Shown: positions 7,886 to 16,475, counted from the first letter of the stretch. The stretch: 32,569 nt of DNA from Actinomycetota bacterium (GCA_005788585.1 SYBY01000264.1:1-32569), one strand, 5' to 3'. Numbers and translations: made by a program. The notes: a model not told the origin generated them from the letters alone.

Positions 7886-9357
7886 GCGGCGTCGCGCTGC
7901 GCGGCCTGCAGGAGCAGCGCCGCCCGCGTCGCGTGCGGGAGCGGTGTGAACCCGGTCGCGCGGACGACCGCGGTGCGCGTGAAGCCCGAGCCGAACGGGG
8001 TGGGAGCCCGGTCGCCCTTGATGAGGTACTCGCACGCCTCGACGATCCGCCGGGCGGCGTGGCCGTCGCCGTACGGGTTCTCGGCCTCGCTCATCTGCGC
8101 GTACGCCGCGTCGTCGGTGAGCAGGTGATGGCCCTCGGCGAAGATGACGTCGGGATCGGTGCCGACGAGGCGCAGCGTGCCCGCGTCGACGCCCTCGGCC
8201 CGCTCGGTCTCGTCGCGGGTCACCAGGACCGGCTTGCCGAGCGCGGGGGCCTCCTCCTGGATGCCGCCCGAGTCGGTGATGACGAGGTGGCTGCGACCCA
8301 GCAGTGTCGCGAACGGCGCGTAGCTGACGGGCTCGCAGAGGAGCACGTTGTCGATGCCCCGCAGCGGCTCGCCGAGCTTCTCGCGCACGATCGGGTTCGG
8401 GTGCAGCGGGACGACGAACGTCACGTCCTCGTGCGCCCGGGCGAGCCGCGCGACGCCCTCGGCGATGCCGGTCAGGCCGGTGTGCCAGCTCTCGCGCCGA
8501 TGGGCGGTGACGACGACGAACCGCGTGCCGCCCTCGCAGAGCGCACGCAGGGCGGGGTCGTCGGGCAGCTCGCCGAGATCGGACGCCCACCGCAGCGCGT
8601 CGATGCCGGTGTTGCCGGTGACGAAGATCTGGTCGACCGGGATGTTCTCGTGGACGAGCGCCTCGAGGTTCTTCGCCGTCGGCGCGAAGTTCAGGCATGC
8701 GATGCAGGAGATGAGCTGGCGGTTGAGCTCCTCCGGGAACGGCGTGAGGTTCAGCCCGCCGGTCCGCAGGCCCGCCTCGACATGCATGACGGGGATGCGC
8801 AGGTGGAACGCGGCGAGCGCCGCGGCCATCGCCGAGCTCGTGTCGCCGTGGACCATCACCGCGGCCGGGTAGCGGCCGGTGATGACGTCGGCGGCGGTGA
8901 ACGGGTCGCCGCCGGCCTGCACGTCGAACGCCTCGAGGATGAAGTCCTCGAAGCGCCGCATGACCGAGGTGACCTTCTCGTTCAGGCCGCGGCGTGGGCC
9001 CGTCCACAGCGTGACGTCGGTGTGGATGCCCGCCAGGCCGAAGATCTCCTCGACGAGGTCGTGGTGCTGCCCCGTCGAGACGACGACCGGGTGCAGCGCC
9101 CGGCTCGCGCGCATGGCGAGGATGATCGGGACGAGCTTGATCGCCTCAGGCCGGGTGCCGACCACGATGGGGATCACGAGCTTCGGCGTCTCGGGAACGA
9201 CGGAAACGGCGACGGACTCGGGCGCGGCGTCGTCAGCTCGCGTGCTGGCAGCGGGCGGCACCGAGGTCGAGAGCTGGTGCGCGGCCCGGTCGTCGAGCAT
9301 CTGCTCGTGCAGGTCCCCGTCGTCGTGGTGGTGCGGGCGCAGCTGGCGTGGGTTCAT
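7882..9357 (-). CDS. wecB: UDP-N-acetylglucosamine 2-epimerase (non-hydrolysing), with N- and C-terminal extensions
   Basis: A 491-residue protein; the family is normally about 370-390. The core has GTRPEAIK (67-74), GDTSS with Asp172, HVEAGLRT with Glu194, PFPEELNR (about 207-213) and TAHRRES with His286, matching the catalytic and UDP-binding motifs of WecB/MnaA, which interconverts UDP-GlcNAc and UDP-ManNAc. A polar, His/Asp-rich N-terminal extension of about 58 residues and a C-terminal tail of about 45 residues after the last core helix are unusual. The ATG at 9357 has a good GAGGAA ribosome-binding site five bases upstream, supporting the long start. It is translationally coupled to the following glycosyltransferase, pointing to a cell-surface or extracellular polysaccharide containing a HexNAc sugar. 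Confidence 0.88.
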   Translation of the reverse strand: MNPRQLRPHHHDDGDLHEQMLDDRAAHQLSTSVPPAASTRADDAAPESVAVSVVPETPKLVIPIVVGTRPEAIKLVPIILAMRASRALHPVVVSTGQHHDLVEEIFGLAGIHTDVTLWTGPRRGLNEKVTSVMRRFEDFILEAFDVQAGGDPFTAADVITGRYPAAVMVHGDTSSAMAAALAAFHLRIPVMHVEAGLRTGGLNLTPFPEELNRQLISCIACLNFAPTAKNLEALVHENIPVDQIFVTGNTGIDALRWASDLGELPDDPALRALCEGGTRFVVVTAHRRESWHTGLTGIAEGVARLARAHEDVTFVVPLHPNPIVREKLGEPLRGIDNVLLCEPVSYAPFATLLGRSHLVITDSGGIQEEAPALGKPVLVTRDETERAEGVDAGTLRLVGTDPDVIFAEGHHLLTDDAAYAQMSEAENPYGDGHAARRIVEACEYLIKGDRAPTPFGSGFTRTAVVRATGFTPLPHATRAALLLQAAQRDAA

Positions 9358-9441
9358 GGCAGTTCCTCACGATCAATCGGCATCGGGGGCCGGGAACTGA
9401 GCCGCCCTACATTCGGGCCCGCCGTGTCCGACTGAGTGAGC

Positions 9442-10599
9442 ATGCGCCAGGTCCTGCTTGCCCTGACCGCGACGCTCCTGCTGAGCGCGCTCGCCCCGAC
9501 CGCCCATGCCGCCACAGGGCTCGGCATTCCCGCGAACACCCCGACGCTGTTCGCGCTGAATGCCGACCGCGGCACGCTGACGCCGGCGGCCAGGAAGGGC
9601 GAGTTCATCCTCACCCTGTCGCAGCTGGACCGGCGCGGCGTGTGGTTCACCGACAAGCCGTCGCGCCGGAGCGGCACGGTCCGCCCGGCCACGCTCTTTT
9701 CGTCCTGGAAGACGCTGGGCTTCGTCCAGGACCGCCCGAACGCCGTCGTGACCCTCCCCGGCGGACGCGATGGCGCCGACACCGTCGCCTTCGAACTCGG
9801 GCGGCCCCGCTACAGCGCGCGCACTCGCACGGTCCGCTTCACGGTCTCGACCCTGAGCTCGCTGTCACCGGGCCTCGCACATCACGGCCCGCAGGTCGAC
9901 GACCGCATCCCGCGCCGGTTCGGAGAGGCCGCGCTGTTCATCGACGACGGCCAGGACGACGGCGGGGTCGGCCGCGGCGGCGACTGCTACGTCGGCGGGA
10001 TCGTGCTGATGGCGACGCCACGCCGCGTGACCAACGTGTTCCCGGCGGACGGGTCGACGCTCTCGATCGCGTTCAACCCAGGGCTGTACAGCGTCCTCGG
10101 CACGAGGTTCGGTGCTGCACCGGCGGGAACCTTCCGGCTTCCCCGTCTCACGGCACCGGCCGGCATGGCCTACGGCGTCTGCCAGTTCGGCACCTACCCG
10201 CTCGACGCGAGCAGCGGACCGGACCTGCAGTGCTCGAACGGCGCGCTCGCGCTGTTCCTCGGGCAGCCGGCGTCGAACTGGATCGCACGGGCGGACATCC
10301 CGTCCCCGGCGCCCGGCCTGGGGTGGTACCGGTGCGCGAGCGGAACCCCTGTCGGCGAGGACCAGTACGGCTGCACGATGGGCCAGCTCACCCCGTTCAC
10401 CGGGGCGCTCTCGGTCGGGTACACGCCCGCGGACGGCCGCCGGCTGGCCATCTGGCAGAGCCCTGCGCTCTACGCCCTCCTGGGTCCCGCCTTCGGCGGC
10501 GACGGCCAGGCCTCGTTCGGCCTGCCCACGCTTCCCGGCCCGGTGGCCGGCACGACCTACGGCATCTGCACCGCGGGGTTCTTCCCCAGCTTTGACTGA
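9442..10599 (+). CDS. Secreted protein with two phage-tail-collar-like repeats
   Basis: A 385-residue exported protein; a Sec signal peptide spans residues 1-22 (cleavage after AHA). An in-frame GTG at 9436 would add two residues. An N-terminal domain of about 110 residues (PTLFALNADRGTL, ADTVAFELGRPRY) is unassigned. The second half carries two copies of a tail-collar-like unit: PADGSTLSIAFNPGLYSVLG followed by GTFRLPRL, and PADGRRLAIWQSPALYALLG followed by ASFGLPTL. These match the collar-domain pattern DG-x-L-x6-P-x-L-(Y/F)-x-LLG, then F-x-LP-x-L, known from phage tail fibres and microcystin-related proteins. Four or more cysteines (YGVCQ, DLQCS, YRCAS, GICTA) suggest disulfides outside the cell. 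No other phage gene is near, so this looks like a cellular surface or secreted protein of unknown role. Confidence 0.78.
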   Translation: MRQVLLALTATLLLSALAPTAHAATGLGIPANTPTLFALNADRGTLTPAARKGEFILTLSQLDRRGVWFTDKPSRRSGTVRPATLFSSWKTLGFVQDRPNAVVTLPGGRDGADTVAFELGRPRYSARTRTVRFTVSTLSSLSPGLAHHGPQVDDRIPRRFGEAALFIDDGQDDGGVGRGGDCYVGGIVLMATPRRVTNVFPADGSTLSIAFNPGLYSVLGTRFGAAPAGTFRLPRLTAPAGMAYGVCQFGTYPLDASSGPDLQCSNGALALFLGQPASNWIARADIPSPAPGLGWYRCASGTPVGEDQYGCTMGQLTPFTGALSVGYTPADGRRLAIWQSPALYALLGPAFGGDGQASFGLPTLPGPVAGTTYGICTAGFFPSFD

Positions 10600-10601
10600 G
10601 C

Positions 10602-10627
10602 GGGACCGCGCGCCGCGGCGCGGCCCC
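10602..10627. terminator. GC-rich hairpin between convergent genes
   Basis: The arms GGG-A-CCGCGC (10602-10611) and GCGCGG-C-CCC (10618-10627) pair with one mismatch around a 6-nt loop. It starts 3 nt after the tail-collar stop and lies 15 nt from the stop of the convergent RTX-like gene, so it could terminate both. There is no T-run. Confidence 0.55.
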
Positions 10628-10641
10628 GCCCATGGCGCGCG

Positions 10642-12168
10642 TCAGCCCATCGCGATGCTGCCCGCGTCGCGCACGAGCTGCCGGCGACCGTCCTTGTCGG
10701 CGGCCTCGACCTCGACGGCAAGGCGCTTGGCCGACGTCTCCTGCAGACCCAGGGTGACCCGGGCGGTGACGTCCTTGCCCTTGCGCGTGACCTTCGCGGC
10801 CCTGCGCCCGACCGTCACGGCACCCTGCGCGCGCACGCGCTGCCCGGCCGGGTCGATCGTGACCTTGCCGACCGGGACCCCCTGCTCGAGGATCCGGAGC
10901 GTGACGCCCTTCAGGCTGCGCCAGTCGCGCGGGTGACGCCAGCGCAGCTCGACGGTGGCCCGGCCGTCCTTGGCGGTGACGGTGCGGTCGGCGAGCCGGA
11001 GCACGCCGACGGCCACCTGCTCGCAGCCGCGGACGACGCCCTCGGCCGCGTCACGGGTGAGGGTGTCCTTCTCCGTGCCGCAGTCGATCGCGTCAGGACC
11101 GCCGTCCCGTGCGTCGACGACGTCCGCGCCGGCGCCCGCCTGGATGTTGTCGGCGCCCGCCCCGCCGATGAGCGTGTCCGGACCGTCGCCGCCGATGAGC
11201 GTGTCCGCGCCGCCGAAGCCCTCCAGCCGGCTGAACGCGCTGAAGGAGTTCAGCGTGTCGGCGCCGTCGCCGCCCATGACGTTCTCGACGTTCGAGCGCA
11301 CGAGATCGAACTCGCCGGCCTCACCGTCGTTCGTCGTGTTGTCGAGGCTGATGTTCAGGGGCCGGGTCCGGCCGATGTAGACCATCGTGTCCGAGCCGGG
11401 GCCGCCGTGGTAGTCGTCGGCGCCGTCGCGCAGCGGGGAGTAGAACATGTCGTCCCCCCCGCCGCCGGCGATGAGGTCGCGCTCGCCCAAACCCGCGATG
11501 GAATCTGCGCCCGGCGTGCCGAGCAGCGTGTCGCGGTGCTCCGAGCCGTAGAGGAACTCGAAGTCCTCGATCACGTTCTCGCGGTCGCCGGGACGACCGT
11601 CCTCGGCCTTGCGATCGGCCATGTCGACGGTCACGCCCTGGTCGGCCGCCGCGTAGTTGATGACGTCGTAGCCCCCGCCGCCGGTGTAGAAGACCTCCTG
11701 CATCTGCCCGATGCGCTCGCGCGTTCCCGCGATGATCGTGTCGTTGCCCTCGCCCAGGTGGACGATGCCCGCTGTGGGCACCCGGTACTCGGCGCGGTCG
11801 TCGCCGCCGCCGGTCACGACCTGCACCGACTGCGGTGTCGGACACTCCATGTCGCCGTTGAACACGCGGCACCCGGTTCCGCCGGTCTCGCCGACGGTGT
11901 CGGAGACGAGGACGCGACCGGACCCGAACGGGCGCACCGTGATGCGGTTCGCCTCGTTGGCGCGGGACTCGGTGATGGAGAGCACCGCGCCCGCCATGAC
12001 GACGTTCGCCGCGTTGGCCGCGGTCGGCGCCGACGCCGCGAGTGCGACGGGCAGCAGCGCGGCGAAGACCAGCGCGCGACGCCGGACTCCGGCCTGGGGT
12101 GATTCGGCGCGCGCCCTCTCACGCGCGGCGAGCAGTGAACGACGGTGGTTGGTGATGGCAGCGGTCAT
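10642..12168 (-). CDS. Secreted RTX-like calcium-binding repeat protein
   Basis: A 508-residue exported protein. The first 30 residues are polar and basic, then RRRALVFAALLPVALAASAPTAANA forms a signal sequence (cleavage near residue 54). Glycine/aspartate nonapeptides of the hemolysin type follow, for example LGEGNDTII, GGDGADTLN, GFGGADTLI, GGDGPDTLI and GGAGADNIQ, which bind calcium between turns of a parallel beta-roll. The C-terminal 130 residues (VLRLADRTVTAKDG onward) form a basic, repeat-free beta-rich domain. The ATG at 12168 has AAGGG eight bases upstream. No type I secretion genes are nearby, and the signal peptide argues for Sec or Tat export instead. The RTX signature is clear; the biological role is unknown. 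Confidence 0.85.
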   Translation of the reverse strand: MTAAITNHRRSLLAARERARAESPQAGVRRRALVFAALLPVALAASAPTAANAANVVMAGAVLSITESRANEANRITVRPFGSGRVLVSDTVGETGGTGCRVFNGDMECPTPQSVQVVTGGGDDRAEYRVPTAGIVHLGEGNDTIIAGTRERIGQMQEVFYTGGGGYDVINYAAADQGVTVDMADRKAEDGRPGDRENVIEDFEFLYGSEHRDTLLGTPGADSIAGLGERDLIAGGGGDDMFYSPLRDGADDYHGGPGSDTMVYIGRTRPLNISLDNTTNDGEAGEFDLVRSNVENVMGGDGADTLNSFSAFSRLEGFGGADTLIGGDGPDTLIGGAGADNIQAGAGADVVDARDGGPDAIDCGTEKDTLTRDAAEGVVRGCEQVAVGVLRLADRTVTAKDGRATVELRWRHPRDWRSLKGVTLRILEQGVPVGKVTIDPAGQRVRAQGAVTVGRRAAKVTRKGKDVTARVTLGLQETSAKRLAVEVEAADKDGRRQLVRDAGSIAMG

Positions 12169-12239
12169 GGCGCATCCCTTCGGGTGGTGATTGACGCCTC
12201 GCAGTCTCCAGTCGAGGGGACGCCGTGCCATCCGCGAGA

Positions 12240-12265
12240 CCGGCCATTCGGGCGAAGATGGCCGG
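12240..12265. terminator. Possible hairpin after hemW
   Basis: Perfect 8-bp arms CCGGCCAT (12240-12247) and ATGGCCGG (12258-12265) flank a 10-nt loop, in the 150-nt gap downstream of hemW and upstream of the RTX-like gene (both minus strand). It could terminate hemW or sit in the RTX-like gene's leader. The rest of this gap shows no clear promoter hexamers. Confidence 0.35.
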
Positions 12266-12318
12266 GACGGGCCATGCTCGACGCGACGTCCCCGATAGTT
12301 GGGTGTTTCGCGTCGAGA

Positions 12319-13533
12319 TCAGGCCGCGAGGGCGACGCACACCGGGTCGGCCAACAGGCGCCCGGCCTGGCTCAGGGCGGCACGGCCGGCCGCGTGGGCA
12401 TCGCGGTCCAGCAGGCCCTCGTCGAGCTGCCGCGCCGCCGCGGCCCGCCCGTTCGGCGTGAGCGCGTCGAGCGAGATCCCGTCCCGCAGGCGCAGGCCGA
12501 GCATCACCCGCTCGAGCCGCACCGCGTCGCCGTCCGGGATCTCCCGGCCGGCGGCCGGGGACGTCCCCGCCTGGACGTGCGCGGCCCAGGTGCGGGGATG
12601 CAGCGCGTTCCACCACCGCACGCCGCCGACGTGGCTGTGGGCTCCGGGCCCAGCGCCCCACCAGTTCCCGCCCGACCAGTAGCCGAGGTTGTGGCGGCAG
12701 CGCGCGGTGTCGTCGACGGCCCAGCTGCACGTCTCGTACCAGTCGTAGCCGGCGGTGGCGAGCACGCGGTCGGCGGTCTCGAAGCGCTCGACGATGACCT
12801 CCTCGCCGGGCACCTGGACCTCGCCGCGGCGGACCTGCGCGGCGAGCAGGGTGCCCGGCTCGACGACCAGGGAGTAGGTGCTGACGTGCGTCGGCCGGGC
12901 GGCGGTCGCGGCGTGCAGCGAGGTCTCCCAGTCGGCGGCGGACTCTCCGGGCGCGCCGTAGATGAGGTCGAGGCTGACCTGATCGAACCCGGCGGCGCGC
13001 GCCTCGGTGGCGGCCTGGGCGGCACGGCCGGGCGAATGCTGCCGATTCAGCGTGGCGAGCACCGACGGGACCGCGCTCTGCATCCCCAAAGAGATGCGGG
13101 TGAAGCCGGCCTCGCGCAGCGCGGTCAACTCGGCCGGGCCGACGGATTCGGGGTTGGCCTCGGTCGTGATCTCCGCGCCGTCCTCGATGCCGAGGTGGTC
13201 GCGCACCGCGGCGAGGATCCGGGCGAGCTCCTCCGGCGGCAGCAGCGTGGGCGTGCCGCCGCCGAAGAAGACCGTGGTCGCCGCGGGCGCGTCGTCGCCC
13301 AGGACGCGGCGGGCCAGCGCGAGCTCGGCGATCAGCGCGTCGGCGTATCCCGCCACGGATTCCGCGCCACCCTCGCCCGGGACGTAGGTGTTGAAGTCGC
13401 AGTAGCCACAGCGGGACGCGCAGAACGGGACATGGATGTAGACCCCGAACGGCGCGTCGTGCAGCCCGGCGAGCGCGCCCGGAGGGAGCGCGCCGTCGGG
13501 CGGAGCGGGATCGCCGTCGGGCAGCCGGGCCAT
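12319..13533 (-). CDS. hemW: HemW-type radical SAM heme chaperone
   Basis: A 404-residue radical SAM protein. The iron-sulfur motif CASRCGYC (Cys38, Cys42, Cys45) is followed by DFNTY, and GGGTPT follows at about residue 90. The CxxxCxxC motif lacks the extra CxC cysteine of true oxygen-independent coproporphyrinogen oxidases, which favours HemW, a heme-binding and delivery protein often misnamed HemN. YGAPGES and the C-terminal HemN-like domain are present. The ATG at 13533 is 10 nt downstream of the MMPL transporter stop, so the two are probably co-transcribed. The lepA/hrcA/dnaJ neighbours often seen with hemW are absent from this window. Confidence 0.9.
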   Translation of the reverse strand: MARLPDGDPAPPDGALPPGALAGLHDAPFGVYIHVPFCASRCGYCDFNTYVPGEGGAESVAGYADALIAELALARRVLGDDAPAATTVFFGGGTPTLLPPEELARILAAVRDHLGIEDGAEITTEANPESVGPAELTALREAGFTRISLGMQSAVPSVLATLNRQHSPGRAAQAATEARAAGFDQVSLDLIYGAPGESAADWETSLHAATAARPTHVSTYSLVVEPGTLLAAQVRRGEVQVPGEEVIVERFETADRVLATAGYDWYETCSWAVDDTARCRHNLGYWSGGNWWGAGPGAHSHVGGVRWWNALHPRTWAAHVQAGTSPAAGREIPDGDAVRLERVMLGLRLRDGISLDALTPNGRAAAARQLDEGLLDRDAHAAGRAALSQAGRLLADPVCVALAA

Positions 13534-13543
13534 CGCGCCGAGT

Positions 13544-15676
13544 CTAGGTCGCCGGCGCCACCCGCGGCTCGATCCGCAGCACCTTCGCCGCGCCCGCCGG
13601 CATCCACCAGTTCCAGCGCCCCAGGAGTGCGACGAGCGCCGGCGCCAGCACACCTCGGACCACCGTGGCGTCGAGCAGGATGCCGCCGCCCAGCGCGGTG
13701 GCGAAGATCTTCACCTCGGTGCCCGGGCCCGTGCTCATGGCCACGAACGCCAGACCGAGGATCAGAGCGGCGCTGGTCACGAGCCGACCCGTCCGGCCGA
13801 TGCCCTCGACGACCGCCGTATCGGTCGACCCGGTCCGGTCGTACGCCTCACGCATCCGGCTGAGGATGAACACCTGGTAGTCCATGGAGATCCCGAACAG
13901 GAAGGCGAAGACGACGATCGGCATCTCGACGTTGATGGCGTTCGTGGCCTCGATGCCCCAGATCGCGTCCGAGCCCCAGCCGTACTGCCACACCAGCACC
14001 ATGAGTCCCCACGCGGCGCCGACCGACAGCAGGTTCAGCAGCACCGCCTTCAGCGGGATGATCAGCGAGCGGAAGGCCCGGGCGAGCACCAGGAACGTCA
14101 GGCCGGCGATCAGCGCGATCACCAGCGGCACGTTGCCGTAGACCGAGTCGAGGAAGTCGGCGCTCTGCGCGGCCTCGCCGCCGATCGCGACGTCCGGCCC
14201 GGCAGCTGCGCGGACCCGCTCGAGCGTTGCCCGCCCGTCCGGGGAGTTGCCGTCGGCCGTGGGGATGACGGCGAGCAGCGACGCGTCCGCCTGCCGCCAC
14301 TCGGCGGGGGCGACCGCGCCACGGACACCCTCGACGTCCTTCAGAGCGGCAACAACAGCAGCCGGGTCGGTCGTGCGGGCGAGGGCATCGAACGGCGACA
14401 GCGGACCGGTCCCGATGCCCGAGCGCCCCAGGTCATCGAGGGCGGCACGCGCCGGCCCCGCCTGGGCGAGCGACTCGGCCTGCGGGTTGCCGAGCTGGAT
14501 GGTCGACGCCGCCACCACCAGGCCACCCAGGACCGCCGCCGACAGGATGGCCGCCGCCCAACGGTGCCGCACGACGACGCGCGCCCAGGCCGTCCACGCG
14601 CGGCTGGCGTGGTCCTCGCGGCGCGCGTGACGACGGTCCAGACGCGGGCCCACGGTCGCCAGGACGACCGGCAGCAGCGTGACCGCCACCGCGACGCTGA
14701 CGAGCGGGATGAGCATCCCGGCGATGCCGATGCTGCGCAGGAACGGCACGGGCAGGGCGACGAGGGCGAGCAGGGAGATCGCGACCGTCGAGCCGCTGAG
14801 CACCACCGCCCGGCCCGCGTGATCCATCGCGGCGATCACCGCCGCCTCCCCGTCCTTCCCGCGCTGACGCTCCTCGCGCCAGCGCACGACCACCAGCAGC
14901 GCGTAGTCGATGGCGATCGCCAGACCGACCAGCGCGATGAGGACCTTGACGATCACCGACACGCCGGTGACGTTCGCCAGCGGCCACACGGCCAGGAACG
15001 TCACCGGGACCGCGACCATCGCCATGAGCACGGGCACGAACGCCATCCATGACGCGAAGGTGAAGGCGAGCACGAGCAGTGCGCCGCCGCCGGCGATCGC
15101 CGCCTCGAGGGCCAGGCTCGAGCGCTCTTCGGTTCCCGCGGCGGCGGGTGCACGCAGCGCGTCGAGTCCGGTGACCCGCACTGGGGCACCGCCGACGCGC
15201 ATCCCCTCGACGGCGGCCTGTGCCGCGCGCGCCTCCGCCTGACCGGGGTCGATCCCGCCCTTCCCGGGAATCGCGACGAGCGCGAACGTCGTGCGGCCGT
15301 CGTCCGAGACGAACGCCCGGTCGCGCGTCGACGCATACGACGCGACGCGCGAGCCGGGCACCGCGGCCTCGATCTCGCGGAGGGCCGCCGCCAGGTCGGC
15401 GCGGACCCCCGGCGAGTCGACGGTCCGGCCTGCCGGCAGGGACACGACCGGGACGAGCGGCGCCGCGTCGCCCCCGCTGCCGTACCGCTCCACGATCTCG
15501 CTGTTGGCAGTGAACGCTGCACCACCGGGGATCGAGAACTGCTGTTCCAGCGACCTGTCCGCCGGCCCGATGGCCGCGATGCCCGCGACCGTCAGCGCGA
15601 TCCAGAGGGCGACGACCGTCTTCTTGTGACCGAGAACCCACCGGGTGAGTGAGGCCATCGTGGTGCGGCGGTGCAT
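13544..15676 (-). CDS. MMPL/RND-family membrane transporter
   Basis: A 710-residue polytopic protein of the MMPL branch of the RND superfamily. One N-terminal helix (KTVVALWIALTVAGIAAIG) is followed by a periplasmic domain, five clustered helices, a second extracytoplasmic domain and five more helices. Signature segments AIDYALLVVVRWREE and GISMDYQVFILSRMREAY each carry the conserved Asp-Tyr pair of the proton relay. The family exports lipids or drugs using the proton gradient; the substrate is unknown. The ATG at 15676 has AAAGGA eight bases upstream. It diverges from a TetR gene at 15795 with two palindromic operator candidates in between, the usual layout for an inducible exporter. hemW follows after 10 nt. 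Confidence 0.92.
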   Translation of the reverse strand: MHRRTTMASLTRWVLGHKKTVVALWIALTVAGIAAIGPADRSLEQQFSIPGGAAFTANSEIVERYGSGGDAAPLVPVVSLPAGRTVDSPGVRADLAAALREIEAAVPGSRVASYASTRDRAFVSDDGRTTFALVAIPGKGGIDPGQAEARAAQAAVEGMRVGGAPVRVTGLDALRAPAAAGTEERSSLALEAAIAGGGALLVLAFTFASWMAFVPVLMAMVAVPVTFLAVWPLANVTGVSVIVKVLIALVGLAIAIDYALLVVVRWREERQRGKDGEAAVIAAMDHAGRAVVLSGSTVAISLLALVALPVPFLRSIGIAGMLIPLVSVAVAVTLLPVVLATVGPRLDRRHARREDHASRAWTAWARVVVRHRWAAAILSAAVLGGLVVAASTIQLGNPQAESLAQAGPARAALDDLGRSGIGTGPLSPFDALARTTDPAAVVAALKDVEGVRGAVAPAEWRQADASLLAVIPTADGNSPDGRATLERVRAAAGPDVAIGGEAAQSADFLDSVYGNVPLVIALIAGLTFLVLARAFRSLIIPLKAVLLNLLSVGAAWGLMVLVWQYGWGSDAIWGIEATNAINVEMPIVVFAFLFGISMDYQVFILSRMREAYDRTGSTDTAVVEGIGRTGRLVTSAALILGLAFVAMSTGPGTEVKIFATALGGGILLDATVVRGVLAPALVALLGRWNWWMPAGAAKVLRIEPRVAPAT

Positions 15677-15702
15677 GGCAGCGTCCTTTCGCTCGTTCGT
15701 TG

Positions 15703-15719
15703 GACTTACGGTGTAAGTC
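15703..15719. promoter_or_regulatory. Candidate TetR operator 1 (GACTTAC-n3-GTAAGTC)
   Basis: A perfect inverted repeat with 7-bp arms and a 3-bp centre (GGT), 26 nt upstream of the MMPL transporter start. Its inner part CTTACGGTGTAAG is nearly identical to the second site at 15741-15753 (CTTACGCTGTAAG). Confidence 0.75.
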
Positions 15720-15740
15720 GATGCTGGAGGAAGGTTTACA

Positions 15741-15753
15741 CTTACGCTGTAAG
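15741..15753. promoter_or_regulatory. Candidate TetR operator 2 (CTTAC-n3-GTAAG)
   Basis: A perfect 5-3-5 inverted repeat sharing 12 of 13 bases with the core of operator 1; the core starts are 36 nt apart. It lies 41 nt upstream of the TetR GTG start, so the regulator probably controls itself and the exporter from two sites. Confidence 0.72.
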
Positions 15754-15794
15754 CTTGTCAAGGCGCCCATGCGAACCACCCGAGGAGAGCCGCC

Positions 15795-16472
15795 GTGCCA
15801 CCCGCCGCCAAGAGCCGTTCGAAGACCAGACCGCCGCTGTCCCGGGAGCGGGTCCTGCAGGCCGCCATGGCGCTGGCGGACGAGCGCGGCGCTGGCGACC
15901 TCACGATGCGCAAGCTCGCCAAGGAGCTCGGGGTCGAGGCGATGTCGCTCTACAACCACGTCGCCAACAAGGACGACCTGCTCGACGGCATGATCGACCT
16001 GGTCTTCGCCGAGATCGACCCGCCCGTCCCCGGCGGCGACTGGAAGGCCGAGCTGCGCAAGCGTGCCTTCTCGACCCGCGCCGCCCTCCTGCGCCACCGA
16101 TGGGCCGTCGGCGAGATGGAGGGACGCTCCAGCCACGGGCCGTCGAACCTCAAGGTGCACGACGCGGTCCTCGGAACGCTGCGCGCCGCCGGCTTCTCCC
16201 TCGAGATGACGGTGCACGCGATGTCCGTCCAGGACGCCTACATCTACGGGTTCGCGCTCCAGCAGACCGACATGTCGCCCGAGTCGCCCGAGGACTTCGC
16301 CGCGGTGGCCCGGCAGCAGATGACGGACTACGCGGAGGCGCTGTCAGAGCTCCCGCACCTGGTCGAGGTCGTCGGCGGCCACGTGGCCGAGGCGGGCTAC
16401 GACTACGACGCGGAGTTCGCCTTCGGCCTCGACCTGATCCTCGACGGCCTGGAGCGGCTGCTCCCCTTGTAG
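15795..16472 (+). CDS. TetR/AcrR-family regulator of the MMPL exporter
   Basis: A 225-residue regulator with an N-terminal HTH at about residues 17-62 (LTMRKLAKELGVEAMSLYNHVANKDDLLDGM), the hallmark MSLYNHV...K segment of the TetR group carrying the TetR_C type ligand domain. The C-terminal half (about 85-220) is a helical ligand-binding domain. The GTG start at 15795 has GAGGAG about eight bases upstream. It diverges from the MMPL transporter over a 118-nt gap containing two matching palindromes. The MFS gene downstream on the same strand has its own palindromic promoter region, so it need not be co-regulated. Confidence 0.93.
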   Translation: MPPAAKSRSKTRPPLSRERVLQAAMALADERGAGDLTMRKLAKELGVEAMSLYNHVANKDDLLDGMIDLVFAEIDPPVPGGDWKAELRKRAFSTRAALLRHRWAVGEMEGRSSHGPSNLKVHDAVLGTLRAAGFSLEMTVHAMSVQDAYIYGFALQQTDMSPESPEDFAAVARQQMTDYAEALSELPHLVEVVGGHVAEAGYDYDAEFAFGLDLILDGLERLLPL

Positions 16473-16475
16473 TGC

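Noticed and set aside
9360..9399. Inverted CAGTTCC / GGAACTG in the wecB-collar gap
   Set aside because: One arm is largely the wecB ribosome-binding site (GAGGAA on the minus strand) and the arms are 26 nt apart, so chance is likely.
9442..10599. Prophage remnant
   Set aside because: Only a collar-like fold is present, on a protein with a Sec signal peptide; no capsid, terminase, integrase or att site is visible.
12319..13533. Oxygen-independent coproporphyrinogen III oxidase (HemN)
   Set aside because: The cysteine motif is CxxxCxxC followed by DF, lacking the extra CxC cysteine of true HemN, so HemW is the better call.
12145..13863. A 572-codon open frame on the plus strand opposite hemW
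   Set aside because: Antisense shadow of a conserved radical SAM gene; the translation is repetitive and unrecognisable.
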